Notes: generated by a model not told the origin, from the letters alone. DNA of 64,000 nucleotides from RFSX01 sp965230215 (GCA_965230215.1 CBDDKN010000004.1:186001-250000); one strand, 5' to 3'; positions 26,166-35,153 are shown, counted from the first letter of the stretch. Translations and numbers: made by a program.

Positions 26166-27050
26166 TCCGTTTTCAATAACGCTTTTGTCGAGGGACCTTT
26201 TGTCCGAACCCAATAATTTTTTCATCACACCTCCTTTTATATTATTGACATCGAATTCGACCACAAAGGCATCGTGATCTAATCTGTCAATGAGATTATA
26301 GGTTTTGCGAATATCGATTCTGTTTATAACCAGCTGTATTATGTCACCATTTTCTCTGTAACCACTGGCACCATATCCTCTTGTATAATTATATACCGTA
26401 ACGCCGGAACCTATTTCTGTAAGCAATGCACTTTCGATTTCCTGGCTGTTGGTCGATATGATCATGAGGCCGATAAAGTCTTCAAAGCCCTTAATAATAA
26501 AGTCAACGACACGCGTTGTTACAATGAACGTGAGAATGGAGTACATGGCCACTTCCATAGAGACACAGATACCTGTTATGATAAATAGGATGGTATTGAA
26601 ATGCAGAATAATAATACCAATGCCAAAGCCATATTTATTATTGAGGTAGATGCCCAGTACTTCAGCACCATCCAGTACAGTACCATTTCTGATGGCAAGG
26701 CCAATCCCTGCACCAAGGAACAGACCTCCGAAAATGGAGATCAGCAACTTATCGTTTGTTAAAGGGGTAAAGTTTTCAAACTGTATAAACAAGGCCAAAC
26801 TTATAATTGAAATGATTGACTTGACCACTGCTTTTTTGGATAGCGTAAACCAAGCGAGAACCAGAAAGGGTATACTTATGACTACAAGGGAAATAGAAAT
26901 ATTAAAATCAAATATGTCCTTAAGGAGAATGGCGATTCCGGTGACACCACCATCCAAGAAACCATTCGGTAATAAGAATGCTTTCAAACCGATGCTGGCC
27001 AGTACAATACCCAAAAATATTTGGCTGTACTCAAGAAATAGGCGTTTCAT
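26148..27050 (-). CDS. YitT family membrane protein (DUF161 + DUF2179)
   Basis: 300 residues from the ATG at 27050; a GTG four codons upstream is possible. About five or six membrane segments (residues 10-200) include LPNGFLDGGVTGIAILL and the GGLFLGAGIGLAIRNGTVLD motif of the family. A soluble C-terminal DUF2179 domain follows (GSGVTVYNYTRGYGASGYRE, then DHDAFVVEFDV). The family is of unknown transport function. It lies 63 bases behind the GtrA gene and may be the last gene of the lipid operon, though its function gives no reason to link it. Confidence 0.88.
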   Translation of the reverse strand: MKRLFLEYSQIFLGIVLASIGLKAFLLPNGFLDGGVTGIAILLKDIFDFNISISLVVISIPFLVLAWFTLSKKAVVKSIISIISLALFIQFENFTPLTNDKLLISIFGGLFLGAGIGLAIRNGTVLDGAEVLGIYLNNKYGFGIGIIILHFNTILFIITGICVSMEVAMYSILTFIVTTRVVDFIIKGFEDFIGLMIISTNSQEIESALLTEIGSGVTVYNYTRGYGASGYRENGDIIQLVINRIDIRKTYNLIDRLDHDAFVVEFDVNNIKGGVMKKLLGSDKRSLDKSVIENGSERKF

Positions 27051-27113
27051 TTTGTAAATCACGAGAACTTAAATCATTGGTTCATAATAGTAACCCATTC
27101 AAGACACAAAAGA

Positions 27114-27509
27114 TCAGCGATATACCCAATATCTGAACAAGGGGAAGCTGATAAAGATGCCTATAATAGCGGCAATAATCAATTTTGAAACCATGTATTG
27201 GCATCCGATTAAGTCCGTGAAGAGATATATGCCACCCATATTCAATACGAGAATTAATGCGCTCACACAAACATATTTGAATGCCTGGGCAACGATCTTG
27301 TGTTCAGTACTCTCAAATGCCCAATACCTTAGGATCAAGAAGCTTGTGATGGCCCCAAGTGCACTGGCTATTCCTGCAGAATAGACATAATAAATGCCGG
27401 CATGATCTGTCAGAAGGTATAAGCTCAGCATATCTACTGCTGTAGCTGTTATCGCTCCGATTTGTGAGCGAATAAAAGATATGAAAAAAGGAACTTTAGG
27501 ATCTGACAT
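27114..27509 (-). CDS. GtrA family membrane protein
   Basis: 131 residues, four hydrophobic segments, standard for GtrA. It opens with a short cytoplasmic N-terminus (PFFISFIRSQIGAITATAVD) and ends at a basic RYWVYR. GtrA proteins move or assist movement of lipid-linked sugars or polyprenyl carriers across the inner membrane. Here the gene sits 13 bases behind the PgpA-like phosphatase and ends the inositol-sphingolipid cluster, so a flippase for an inositol lipid is a plausible but untested idea. Confidence 0.85.
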   Translation of the reverse strand: MSDPKVPFFISFIRSQIGAITATAVDMLSLYLLTDHAGIYYVYSAGIASALGAITSFLILRYWAFESTEHKIVAQAFKYVCVSALILVLNMGGIYLFTDLIGCQYMVSKLIIAAIIGIFISFPLFRYWVYR

Positions 27510-27522
27510 CTTCGATTGATAA

Positions 27523-27990
27523 CTAAAGTATGGGGGAGAATTGAATTATCAGATGCATACAAATACAACTGTATACTCCTGCCAGAACATCATCCAACAT
27601 AACACCCCACGCACCTTTTATTTTTTTATCTATGGTTCTTACCCCTAGTGGTTTGGCTATGTCAAAAAACCTAAAGAGAACAAAGCCGATGAGAACGCTC
27701 TTAATGGAGACCGGGACAAGAACCATTGTAATCATTATTCCAACAAACTCATCTATGACAACACGAGAAGGATCATCTCCCCATTCAGGGATGACAACCT
27801 GGGTGCTCCAGACACCAAGAAGGGTTATCAATATAATGCATACTAGAAGTGCAGGAGTTGAAATATTAAAGCCCAGGTATGCGGATAGTATGAAAAGAAG
27901 AACGGCTCCCAACGCACCGAAAGTTCCTGGTGCAAAAGGAGCCATTCCTAATCCAAATACCGTTGCAATTGCTTTGTGCAACAGCATCAT
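27523..27990 (-). CDS. PgpA-like phosphatase, candidate PI-phosphate phosphatase
   Basis: 155 residues. PgpA signatures are present: GMAPFAPGTFGALGAVLLF near the start, VVIDEFVGIMITMV in the middle and a final GAWGVMLDDVLAGVYS. Three or four hydrophobic segments place it in the membrane. PgpA removes phosphate from phosphatidylglycerol phosphate. Here it is two bases from the inositol-phosphate synthase gene, so by analogy with Bacteroides inositol-lipid clusters it more likely dephosphorylates phosphatidylinositol phosphate. The two reactions cannot be told apart by eye. Confidence 0.85.
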   Translation of the reverse strand: MMLLHKAIATVFGLGMAPFAPGTFGALGAVLLFILSAYLGFNISTPALLVCIILITLLGVWSTQVVIPEWGDDPSRVVIDEFVGIMITMVLVPVSIKSVLIGFVLFRFFDIAKPLGVRTIDKKIKGAWGVMLDDVLAGVYSCICMHLIIQFSPIL

Positions 27991-27992
27991 AA

Positions 27993-29321
27993 TTATTCGT
28001 AATCTTGACCTAAATGGTGGATCAAGTCATGTCCACCAATGTATCTGATGGTATTTTCTAGTTTGTGTAACTGTTTGAAAATATCATGAATTGCATGTCT
28101 GCCTTTAGGTGCTTGTGGAGACTTAAGATAGAATGATAACCATTCCTGAACTCCTTTCATTCCTGATCTTTTAGCAAGGTCAAGGAAGATGGCCAGGTCC
28201 AATACAATTGGTGCAGCCAAAATAGAGTCTCTACAAAGGAAATCAATCTTAATCTGCATTGGATAATTCAACCAACCAGAGATATCGATATTATCCCAGC
28301 CTTCTTTATTATCACCTCTAGGAGGGTAGTAGTTGATTCTAACTTTATGATAGAAGTCTTTGTACAATTCAGGATATAAATCTGGCTCAAGAATTTGCTC
28401 CAGAACACCCAGTTTAGAAACCTCTTTGGTTTTGAAGTTATCTGGATCATCCAGAACTTCACCATCTCTGTTACCAAGAATATTGGTAGAGAACCAACCA
28501 TTTACTGCCAGAGCTCTTGCTTTAAGACCCGGCGCAAGAATGGTTTTCATAAGTGTTTGTCCTGTTTTGAAATCTTTACCAGCTATTGGTGTTGAGGTCT
28601 TGTGTGCCAGTTCTACCAATGCAGGGATGTCACAGCTTAAGTTAGGAGCACCATTAGCATAAGGGATTCCCATTTTGATCGCTGCATATGCGTAGATCAT
28701 ACTTGGAGCTATGTCTTTATGATTGTTTTTAAGACCTTTTTCAAAAGCTTCAAGACTTCTGTGAACTGGAGATTCTTCAATGTAGATTTCTGTAGATCCA
28801 CACCAAACCATGACCAGACGATCACATTTGTTTTCCGCTTTGAATTTTTTGATATCACTCATAACAGCATTAGCCAATGCCATTTTGGTTCTACCTTTCT
28901 TAACGTGTGTACCATGTAGTTTTTTAACATATTTCTTGTCAAAAACTGCACGCATAGGTTTTATCTTAGATAAAGGCGCTTTTAGCTTGTTAAGCAGGTT
29001 GATATCAAGTACACCTGCGTGAACTGCTGCTTCGTACATGTTATCTTCGAAGATATCCCATCCACCAAAAGCTACTTTTTTAAGGTTTTGCAGTTCTACA
29101 ACCTCATTGATTAGAGGCTTATTTGATTTTTTTGTTCTCTTTCCGATACGCAATCTTCCCATCTGTGACAAAGAACCAATTGGTTCTGCAATGCCTTTAT
29201 TGACAGCCAACACACCAGCTATAAAGGTAGTGGCAACGGCTCCCATACCTGGAAGTAATATTCCGAGTTTTCCTTTAGCAGGTTCCAGATTTACTCCTGC
29301 GTTTTCTACTTTTTTACTCAT
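27993..29321 (-). CDS. myo-Inositol-1-phosphate (inositol-3-phosphate) synthase
   Basis: 442 residues from the ATG at 29321; the frame continues upstream but would run into the preceding gene. The NAD-binding loop GILLPGMGAVATTFIAGVLA and the domain motifs LVMVWCGSTE, GIPYANGAPNLSCD, AGKDFKTGQT and WFSTNILGNRDGEVLDDP identify the isomerase, which turns glucose 6-phosphate into inositol 3-phosphate. This supplies the head group for the lipid pathway encoded around it. It is packed between the epimerase-fold gene (4-base gap) and the PgpA-like gene (2-base gap). Confidence 0.94.
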   Translation of the reverse strand: MSKKVENAGVNLEPAKGKLGILLPGMGAVATTFIAGVLAVNKGIAEPIGSLSQMGRLRIGKRTKKSNKPLINEVVELQNLKKVAFGGWDIFEDNMYEAAVHAGVLDINLLNKLKAPLSKIKPMRAVFDKKYVKKLHGTHVKKGRTKMALANAVMSDIKKFKAENKCDRLVMVWCGSTEIYIEESPVHRSLEAFEKGLKNNHKDIAPSMIYAYAAIKMGIPYANGAPNLSCDIPALVELAHKTSTPIAGKDFKTGQTLMKTILAPGLKARALAVNGWFSTNILGNRDGEVLDDPDNFKTKEVSKLGVLEQILEPDLYPELYKDFYHKVRINYYPPRGDNKEGWDNIDISGWLNYPMQIKIDFLCRDSILAAPIVLDLAIFLDLAKRSGMKGVQEWLSFYLKSPQAPKGRHAIHDIFKQLHKLENTIRYIGGHDLIHHLGQDYE

Positions 29322-29325
29322 TTGA

Positions 29326-30318
29326 TTATAGTAATTTATTGTTTTTGTACCATTCAATAGTCTCTTTCATTCCCTTTTCGAGATTGAAATCGGCTGCGAA
29401 GTTAAAATCTTTTTTTAAGTCTGTGGTATCTACTGCAAAAGACCTTGCAAAATACTCTTTAACTTTATTGCGGTTCAATATGGGGGTTTGTCCTCTCAAA
29501 CGCCCAACTCCTTCGCTTATTCCCGCCATTATTTTGACGAAAGGAATCGGCAATGTGATTTTGATTGTCTTTTTACCCAATAGCTTTTTTACAATTTTAT
29601 TCAGATCTTCAGCCATATAACTGTGACCATCGGAAACAAAGTATGCTTTCCTTGTATGCCTGCTTTTCAAGCTTCCTACTATAAGTCTGGCCAGATCCTT
29701 CACATAGATGAAGCTTTGTTCTTGCTCATCAAATCCTATTTTGACCTCCAGTCCCATATTGATGGTTTTGTAGAATTCAAGCATATCCATATCTCTTGGA
29801 CCATATACAGCGGTGGGTCTGAAGATCAGACTGGGTATATTCTGAAATGACTGGATGAACTGTTCGGCCTGTAGTTTTGATTCACCATACCATGTAGAAG
29901 GGTGTGGCACCGAATCAGAGTCAAGAATCTGTTTAAACTGAAAGTCAGCGGGGCCATAAGAGGCCAGACTGCTTACGAGGATTAGCTTTTTTGGAATTAT
30001 GTCCTCTTCTACCAGAATTTTACAAAACTTCCTTACATAGGCCGCATTGACCTTAAAATAGGTGTTTTTATCCAGCGCATTGGTAATACCTGCGTTGAGA
30101 ATGATATAATCAAAATGGTGAGACTTGAGCTGTTCTCTTAGATTTCTTTCATTATCAAAATCGTAATAGAAAAAATTGATTCGCGGGTCGGTGAGATTAT
30201 CCAGATTGCTGGACTTCCGCACGCCTGCAAAGACATTATAGTCCTCGTTGATAGCCTGTTCCACAAGATAGCTACCGACAAAGCCATTACTTCCAGTTAT
30301 CAGTAGTTTTGAACTCAT
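29326..30318 (-). CDS. NAD-dependent epimerase/dehydratase, candidate ketosphinganine reductase (CerR-like)
   Basis: 330 residues, extended SDR. The N-terminal GSNGFVGSYL is the NAD(P) Gly motif; SSLASYGPAD and WYGESKLQAEQF supply the Ser and the YxxxK pair; FRPTAVYGPRD is the conserved middle motif. No signal peptide. In Caulobacter, CerR of this fold reduces 3-ketosphinganine-type intermediates, and its gene lies near spt and bcerS. Here it sits between the ceramide-synthase-like gene and inositol-phosphate synthase, so the same role is the best guess. The substrate is inferred only from context. Confidence 0.82.
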   Translation of the reverse strand: MSSKLLITGSNGFVGSYLVEQAINEDYNVFAGVRKSSNLDNLTDPRINFFYYDFDNERNLREQLKSHHFDYIILNAGITNALDKNTYFKVNAAYVRKFCKILVEEDIIPKKLILVSSLASYGPADFQFKQILDSDSVPHPSTWYGESKLQAEQFIQSFQNIPSLIFRPTAVYGPRDMDMLEFYKTINMGLEVKIGFDEQEQSFIYVKDLARLIVGSLKSRHTRKAYFVSDGHSYMAEDLNKIVKKLLGKKTIKITLPIPFVKIMAGISEGVGRLRGQTPILNRNKVKEYFARSFAVDTTDLKKDFNFAADFNLEKGMKETIEWYKNNKLL

Positions 30319-30321
30319 GTC

Positions 30322-31449
30322 TTAGGATAGAGGATATTTATAAATTCTGTAGGTCTTATATTTTACGCCGTTAAGTTTTTCAGCGGAATTTACCATTTCC
30401 TGGTTGTTCTCCAGAATCCATGATGCTTCTCCACCAATGAGATTCCTTTTCTGAGCTTCCTTAATGTTTTTAGCAAAAAAGATGGCTTCGATTCCTTTTC
30501 TTCTGTAACTCTCAAGGATTCCTGTAGCGACAATTCTCACGGATCTTACCTTCTTTTTGTTAAGGAGCAATTTGATAATATTAAATGGTAATAATCTGCC
30601 CTTTTTGAAGTTGATGGTGATCTCATTAATATTTGGTAATGAAATAGAAAATCCCACAGGCTTGCCTTCATGTTCGGCAATATATGCGAATTCTTCATCA
30701 GCCAGCATCTTTAGCCCATCAGCCAAATGCTTGAATTCGTTGTCTGTAAACGGCACAAAACCCCAATTGTTGTCCCATGCCGCATTATACACCGACTTGA
30801 TTTTTTCAACTTCCGCTTTGAAGTTTTTAAGTGATATATTTCGGATTGTTATTCCTTGTCCTTTCAACCTTTCTTCAAGTCTCTCTGACAGCCTTATTGA
30901 TTTTTCATTGGCTTCAAATGAATATATCATGTAAGCATACAAGTCCATCTCTTTCGACATGCCGATAGACTTCAGAATCTTATCATAATAAGGGAAGTTG
31001 TATGTCATCATGATCTTGGCAGGTTCCTCGAATCCATCAACAAGAAAACCAGCTGTTTCATTGGTTGTAAAATTTGTTGGCCCCATGAGGTAATCATAAC
31101 CTTCTGATTTAAGCCATTCGGATGCAGCTTCGATCAAGGCCTGGGCCACCTCTTTTGATTCAATGAATTCGTAGAATCCGAAAAAACCAACATTGGAATT
31201 ATGGTATTCGTTGTACCGTTGATTTTTAATCGCAGCTATGCGCCCCACAATCTTATTGTTATCGTAGGCTAGAAAGCATTTGATATCTCCATATTCGAAG
31301 AAGGGATATTTCTTGCGATCAAACATTTCCTTTTGAGCAAGGAATAACTCAGGAACATAATTTCTATCGTCTCGATAGAGCTCATGAGCAAAATCAATAA
31401 ACTGTACAATCTGTTTTTTGGAAACAGCTTCACGAATCTCAAGAGCCAT
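30322..31449 (-). CDS. GNAT-fold acyltransferase, candidate bacterial ceramide synthase (bCerS-like)
   Basis: 375 residues with a GNAT-type architecture in two halves: KIVGRIAAIKNQRYNE about residue 70 in the first, then YDYLMGPTNFTTNETAGFLV and a second acyl-CoA-type half with EGKPVGFSISLPN and TGILESYRRKGIEAIFF. This layout matches the YghO-like proteins, one of which is the bacterial ceramide synthase of Caulobacter. The gene lies 4 bases before the epimerase-fold gene and 48 bases behind serine palmitoyltransferase. N-acylation of the long-chain base is therefore the likely job; acyl donor (ACP or CoA) unknown. Confidence 0.8.
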   Translation of the reverse strand: MALEIREAVSKKQIVQFIDFAHELYRDDRNYVPELFLAQKEMFDRKKYPFFEYGDIKCFLAYDNNKIVGRIAAIKNQRYNEYHNSNVGFFGFYEFIESKEVAQALIEAASEWLKSEGYDYLMGPTNFTTNETAGFLVDGFEEPAKIMMTYNFPYYDKILKSIGMSKEMDLYAYMIYSFEANEKSIRLSERLEERLKGQGITIRNISLKNFKAEVEKIKSVYNAAWDNNWGFVPFTDNEFKHLADGLKMLADEEFAYIAEHEGKPVGFSISLPNINEITINFKKGRLLPFNIIKLLLNKKKVRSVRIVATGILESYRRKGIEAIFFAKNIKEAQKRNLIGGEASWILENNQEMVNSAEKLNGVKYKTYRIYKYPLS

Positions 31450-31497
31450 ATTAAAACTTGATTTTAGTTATGTTTTCCCAACCAGGGGAAAGGCTTA

Positions 31498-32706
31498 TCA
31501 ACGGACTTCTATCTGATCAGTCTGGTTATCGAAAACACCGATCTCTTTTGAAATTTTGTAGATCTTATCAATAGATTCCTGTATTTGATCATGCGTGTGC
31601 GTTGCCATTAGAGAGTATCTGATCAAAGATGAGGTACTAGGCACGGCTGGTGATACTACAGGATTCACAAAAACACCTTGATCAAGCAACATCTTTGTCA
31701 ATCTAAAGGTCTTGAAATCATCTCTAACCATGATAGGAATGATAGGTGTTTCAGTATGACCAGTATCAAACCCATAATCATTAAGAAGTTTCATGGCAAA
31801 TCTCGTGTTATCCCATAATTTCTCAAGTCTCTCGGGTTCTTCTCTCATTATATCAAGAGCTGCAAGTACACTGGCAGCATTCGCAGGAGCGATACTGGCC
31901 GAGAAAATCAAAGATCTTGCATTGTGTTTTAAGTAGTTTATTGTGGCCTCATCAGAAGCTACGAATCCACCTATAGAAGCCAGGGATTTACTGAAGGTTC
32001 CCATTATAAGGTCTACATCATCAGTAAGTCCAAAGTGGTCAGCTGTACCTCTACCATTTTTTCCAACGACGCCCAATCCATGTGCATCATCTACAAAAAT
32101 ATTGGCATCATATTTTTTAGCCAGTTGTACGATTTCAGGCAATTTAGCAAGATCACCTTCCATACTAAATACACCGTCAACAGCTATCAACTTGATTTTG
32201 TCAGGCTCACATTTTGAAAGCACCTTTTCAAGTGATTCCATATCATTGTGTCGGTACTTAAGCACCTTAGCAAAAGAAAGTCTTGATCCATCAATTATAC
32301 AAGCATGATCTAGGTCGTCGATTATGATGTAATCATGTCTACCAGGGAGTGAAGAGATCACACCAAGATTAACTTGAAAGCCTGTACTGAATACAAGTGC
32401 GGCCTCTTTATTAACAAAATCAGCAAGCTCTTCTTCAAGTTGAAGATGGATATCTAATGTTCCATTTAGGAATCTAGATCCAGCGCAACCTGAACCATAT
32501 TTATCAATTGCTTTTTTGGATGCCTCTTTTAGTTTAGGATGATTGGTAAGCCCCAGGTAGCTGTTTGAGCCAAACATGAGTATATCCTTACCATTTATTT
32601 TAACTACGGTATCCTGCTCAGATTCTATCGTCCTGAAATATGGGTATACACCTAATTCCTGGACCTTTTGCGGGATATCATAGGCCTGCATCTTCTTTTT
32701 TAGCAT
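31498..32706 (-). CDS. spt: Serine palmitoyltransferase
   Basis: 402 residues, PLP alpha-oxoamine synthase. Motifs: NSYLGLTNHPKL, GSGCAGSRFLNGTLDIHLQL, FVDDAHGLGVVGKNGRG, and GTFSKSLASIGGF with Schiff-base lysine K240. The extra N-terminal helix and the GFQVNLGVISSLPGRHDYII segment agree with bacterial SPT rather than KBL or BioF. The reaction joins serine and a C16 acyl thioester to 3-ketosphinganine, the first step of sphingolipid synthesis, in the cytoplasm. It sits in the middle of the lipid cluster, 17 bases behind the PAP2 gene. Confidence 0.9.
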   Translation of the reverse strand: MLKKKMQAYDIPQKVQELGVYPYFRTIESEQDTVVKINGKDILMFGSNSYLGLTNHPKLKEASKKAIDKYGSGCAGSRFLNGTLDIHLQLEEELADFVNKEAALVFSTGFQVNLGVISSLPGRHDYIIIDDLDHACIIDGSRLSFAKVLKYRHNDMESLEKVLSKCEPDKIKLIAVDGVFSMEGDLAKLPEIVQLAKKYDANIFVDDAHGLGVVGKNGRGTADHFGLTDDVDLIMGTFSKSLASIGGFVASDEATINYLKHNARSLIFSASIAPANAASVLAALDIMREEPERLEKLWDNTRFAMKLLNDYGFDTGHTETPIIPIMVRDDFKTFRLTKMLLDQGVFVNPVVSPAVPSTSSLIRYSLMATHTHDQIQESIDKIYKISKEIGVFDNQTDQIEVR

Positions 32707-32723
32707 GACTTTCAGTTTAATTT

Positions 32724-33659
32724 CTATCGAATATACGCCAAGGCAAATTTATGCCATTTGGGAACAAATTTACGATTTACATACAATTCTGTAATAATTA
32801 AACCCAGAATCCCGCAAACAATTCCCATAAGGATATCTAAAATGTAATGATGTGCTGTGTATACTGCTCCATACCATATTCCAATCATGCTGATAGTAAA
32901 TAGGCCAATGAACCATTTGTTCTTGTATTTCATGGCATAGAAAACAAGCATGAGCGGAAATGCGGCATGCATTGATGGCATGGCTCCAAAGGTATTCGTA
33001 CCTTGAGAATACATCGTTGTATACATATTTATATTGAGCAATTCATCAAATTTGGCCAGTCCCGCTGCATTTCCAGGTACGTTTAATAACAACTCATTGC
33101 CATACTCAAGGTAATACCAGGGAGGAGCAGCTGGATAGGTGATATATCCTATAAAACCAAATAGATTTGCGATCAGAAAACTTACCCAGAACCTATAAGC
33201 AATTTCAGGTCTTTTCATGAAAAACAGGTAGAATCCAAATAGAATAGGGAAGGGTACCCATGTAATGTAAAACATTCCAGAAAAGATATCCGAGAATAAG
33301 TTACTGTGTTGGATGAAGAATTCATTCATGCTCACCTTCATGCCATTCTGATATATCCCAAATAGACTCACTTCAGCATTATACAGATCTTCAATATGCA
33401 CAGGGAATGGGTTGTACTTGTGTAATACGCGGAGAGAATTATAGAATACCAGATAGATAAAGAATGGCGAGAAAATAACAAACAGTTTTCTCGAGGAATG
33501 ATTAAAGAAGAAGAAAATGGTAATTAATCCAAACAGAGCAATGTCTGTAGATTCTACGCCTACGAGTAAGCCAAACCATGACCAATACAGCACAGTAATA
33601 ACAAAGAAAGCTACTACCCATGGCTGAGCAAACCTATTAAATGCCTTGGGGCTTTCCAT
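32724..33659 (-). CDS. PAP2/Aur1-like membrane protein, candidate inositol phosphorylceramide synthase
   Basis: 311 residues with six or more hydrophobic segments. The PAP2 active-site motifs are reduced to the IPC-synthase style: AMPSMHAAFPLMLVF (first catalytic His) and VYTAHHYILDILMGI (second His and Asp). PHIED-like loops precede them. In yeast Aur1 and related bacterial proteins this fold moves phosphoinositol from PI to ceramide. The gene stands between spt and a DUF4833-like gene, which strongly favours an IPC synthase over a plain lipid phosphatase. It is not a proven assignment. Confidence 0.8.
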   Translation of the reverse strand: MESPKAFNRFAQPWVVAFFVITVLYWSWFGLLVGVESTDIALFGLITIFFFFNHSSRKLFVIFSPFFIYLVFYNSLRVLHKYNPFPVHIEDLYNAEVSLFGIYQNGMKVSMNEFFIQHSNLFSDIFSGMFYITWVPFPILFGFYLFFMKRPEIAYRFWVSFLIANLFGFIGYITYPAAPPWYYLEYGNELLLNVPGNAAGLAKFDELLNINMYTTMYSQGTNTFGAMPSMHAAFPLMLVFYAMKYKNKWFIGLFTISMIGIWYGAVYTAHHYILDILMGIVCGILGLIITELYVNRKFVPKWHKFALAYIR

Positions 33660-33666
33660 ATTTGTG

Positions 33667-34182
33667 TTAGATAAGAATTTTTTGATAACAAGGGAATCCA
33701 GTGTCTAAAGACCTGCCATACAACTCAAAGTACTCTACCTTAGGAAATAGACCGAATTCATTGGCGTAGACATATATATTATTGAGCTCAGCATCTTCTC
33801 CATTAATTTTGGTAACAATCTGAGTCAGTCCTTTATCCGATTCACCAATAAAAAAACGCAGATCAGAATATGATTCCATTCTGAACTCAAAAGTTTTGGA
33901 ATTAATCTTTAATGCGCTATAGCCGAAGGCTTTGTGTTGAATAAAGTTTAATTCTTCTTTGACCCCTCCATCTGTATACTTAATCCAGAACACACGCATA
34001 GGATATTTCTCATCGATTATGCCATGCTTATCAGTATTAAGCGCATAAACCACTGTATTCTTATTAAGATTGCGCTGGATATAAAAAAGCAGATTATCTA
34101 TATCCTGGGGAATAGGATAGTTCTCTGGAAGCCCTCTTTCCCCATTTATTGAATACTGAGATTTATCAAGATTAGTGATCAT
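33667..34182 (-). CDS. DUF4833-like protein inside the inositol-lipid cluster
   Basis: 171 residues, no signal peptide and no membrane segment. The core PIPQDIDNLLFYIQRNLNKN followed by TVVYALNTDKHGIIDEKYP and MRVFWIKYTDGG resembles, from memory, the DUF4833 family of Bacteroidota. The fold is beta-rich with many Tyr and Phe. The gene lies 7 bases before the PAP2 gene, so it is part of the operon; a 126-base gap separates it from the upstream phosphatidyltransferase. DUF4833 genes occur next to inositol-lipid genes in other Bacteroidota, as I recall. Biochemical role unknown. Confidence 0.75.
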   Translation of the reverse strand: MITNLDKSQYSINGERGLPENYPIPQDIDNLLFYIQRNLNKNTVVYALNTDKHGIIDEKYPMRVFWIKYTDGGVKEELNFIQHKAFGYSALKINSKTFEFRMESYSDLRFFIGESDKGLTQIVTKINGEDAELNNIYVYANEFGLFPKVEYFELYGRSLDTGFPCYQKILI

Positions 34183-34308
34183 TTCAAAGTGGTTGGGCTG
34201 TTTTTTAGTTTAACCAAATATAAAAACACTTGTTCAACTGACCGACTTATCTATCAGATAATTTCCCAGCTTCTTGTTATGAAATGGTTAAGCTATAAAA
34301 GGGTGCCT

Positions 34309-35001
34309 TTACAGCATTTCTTTCTTGGCGAAAAAGAGTCGTCTCAGCGCTGTAACATTGGCGGAAACAGCTAGAAAAAATATGGGCCAACTGAATATGG
34401 AAATGGTCTCAAACAATGGTTGATGTAACCAATCTACTTCGACTTTGTAATCTCCTCCAATCTGGCTGGAAATCAGGCTGGTGGCTATACTGGCCACAGC
34501 TACCAGAACAATACGTTCAGGCCGCTGCATCAAACCCACACTGGCTTTAACGCCAAGACCTTCTGCCCGTGCTCTGGTGTAACTCACCATGATCGAACCA
34601 ATCATCGATATAAAGCAGAATATTGATGTAAGCAGATAGTCTTGTGTGACTGTATAATAGCAAAAGCCAAAAAACATAACCAGTTCACTATATCTGTCGA
34701 TCACAGAGTCAAATAGTGCACCATATGGTCTGGCTTGGTTGTTCAATCGGGCTAGTCTACCGTCAACCATATCCATAGCCCCTGCGATAAGGATTATTAT
34801 ACCCGCATATCCAATGAACTTATGATTATTTCTGTCACCTACTTCAGCACCATAGATAAGGACGACTGTTGAAAACAAAGTAAGCAGGAAACCAAACATT
34901 GTAACCATGTTGGGAGTGACACCCAGTTTGATCAACAATTTTATGAAGGGGTCGAGAACTTTATAAGCTATTTTTTGTAACTGTTCTTTGAGGGTATACA
35001 T
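34309..35001 (-). CDS. CDP-alcohol phosphatidyltransferase, candidate PI-phosphate synthase
   Basis: 230 residues, membrane protein with about six hydrophobic segments. The complete catalytic signature D-x2-DG-x2-AR-x8-G-x3-D-x3-D is present in MDMVDGRLARLNNQ followed by YGALFDSVIDRYSE. The enzyme joins CDP-diacylglycerol to an alcohol. Since an inositol-phosphate synthase and a PgpA-like phosphatase belong to the same cluster, inositol phosphate is the expected acceptor, giving phosphatidylinositol phosphate. It is the first gene of the minus-strand cluster and is divergent from fabH, with 150 bases between them that hold no clear promoter match. Confidence 0.88.
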   Translation of the reverse strand: MYTLKEQLQKIAYKVLDPFIKLLIKLGVTPNMVTMFGFLLTLFSTVVLIYGAEVGDRNNHKFIGYAGIIILIAGAMDMVDGRLARLNNQARPYGALFDSVIDRYSELVMFFGFCYYTVTQDYLLTSIFCFISMIGSIMVSYTRARAEGLGVKASVGLMQRPERIVLVAVASIATSLISSQIGGDYKVEVDWLHQPLFETISIFSWPIFFLAVSANVTALRRLFFAKKEML

Positions 35002-35153
35002 GAATTCGAGATTGCCTTTCGCCTTATTTGCAAATTTGGGTTAGCTAACTAAAAAATGAACACGAAATTTAGGCTTTAATATTTCAAATCTTAAATTGTG
35101 AGTACATTTTTATATAAAAACCAATTAAAGCTTGATTAAAAAACCGTTATAAT

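Noticed and set aside
27632..29325. Plus-strand frames of up to 138 codons opposite pgpA-like and inositol-phosphate synthase genes
   Set aside because: The minus-strand genes there are clear members of known families; the plus-strand frames show no family signature.
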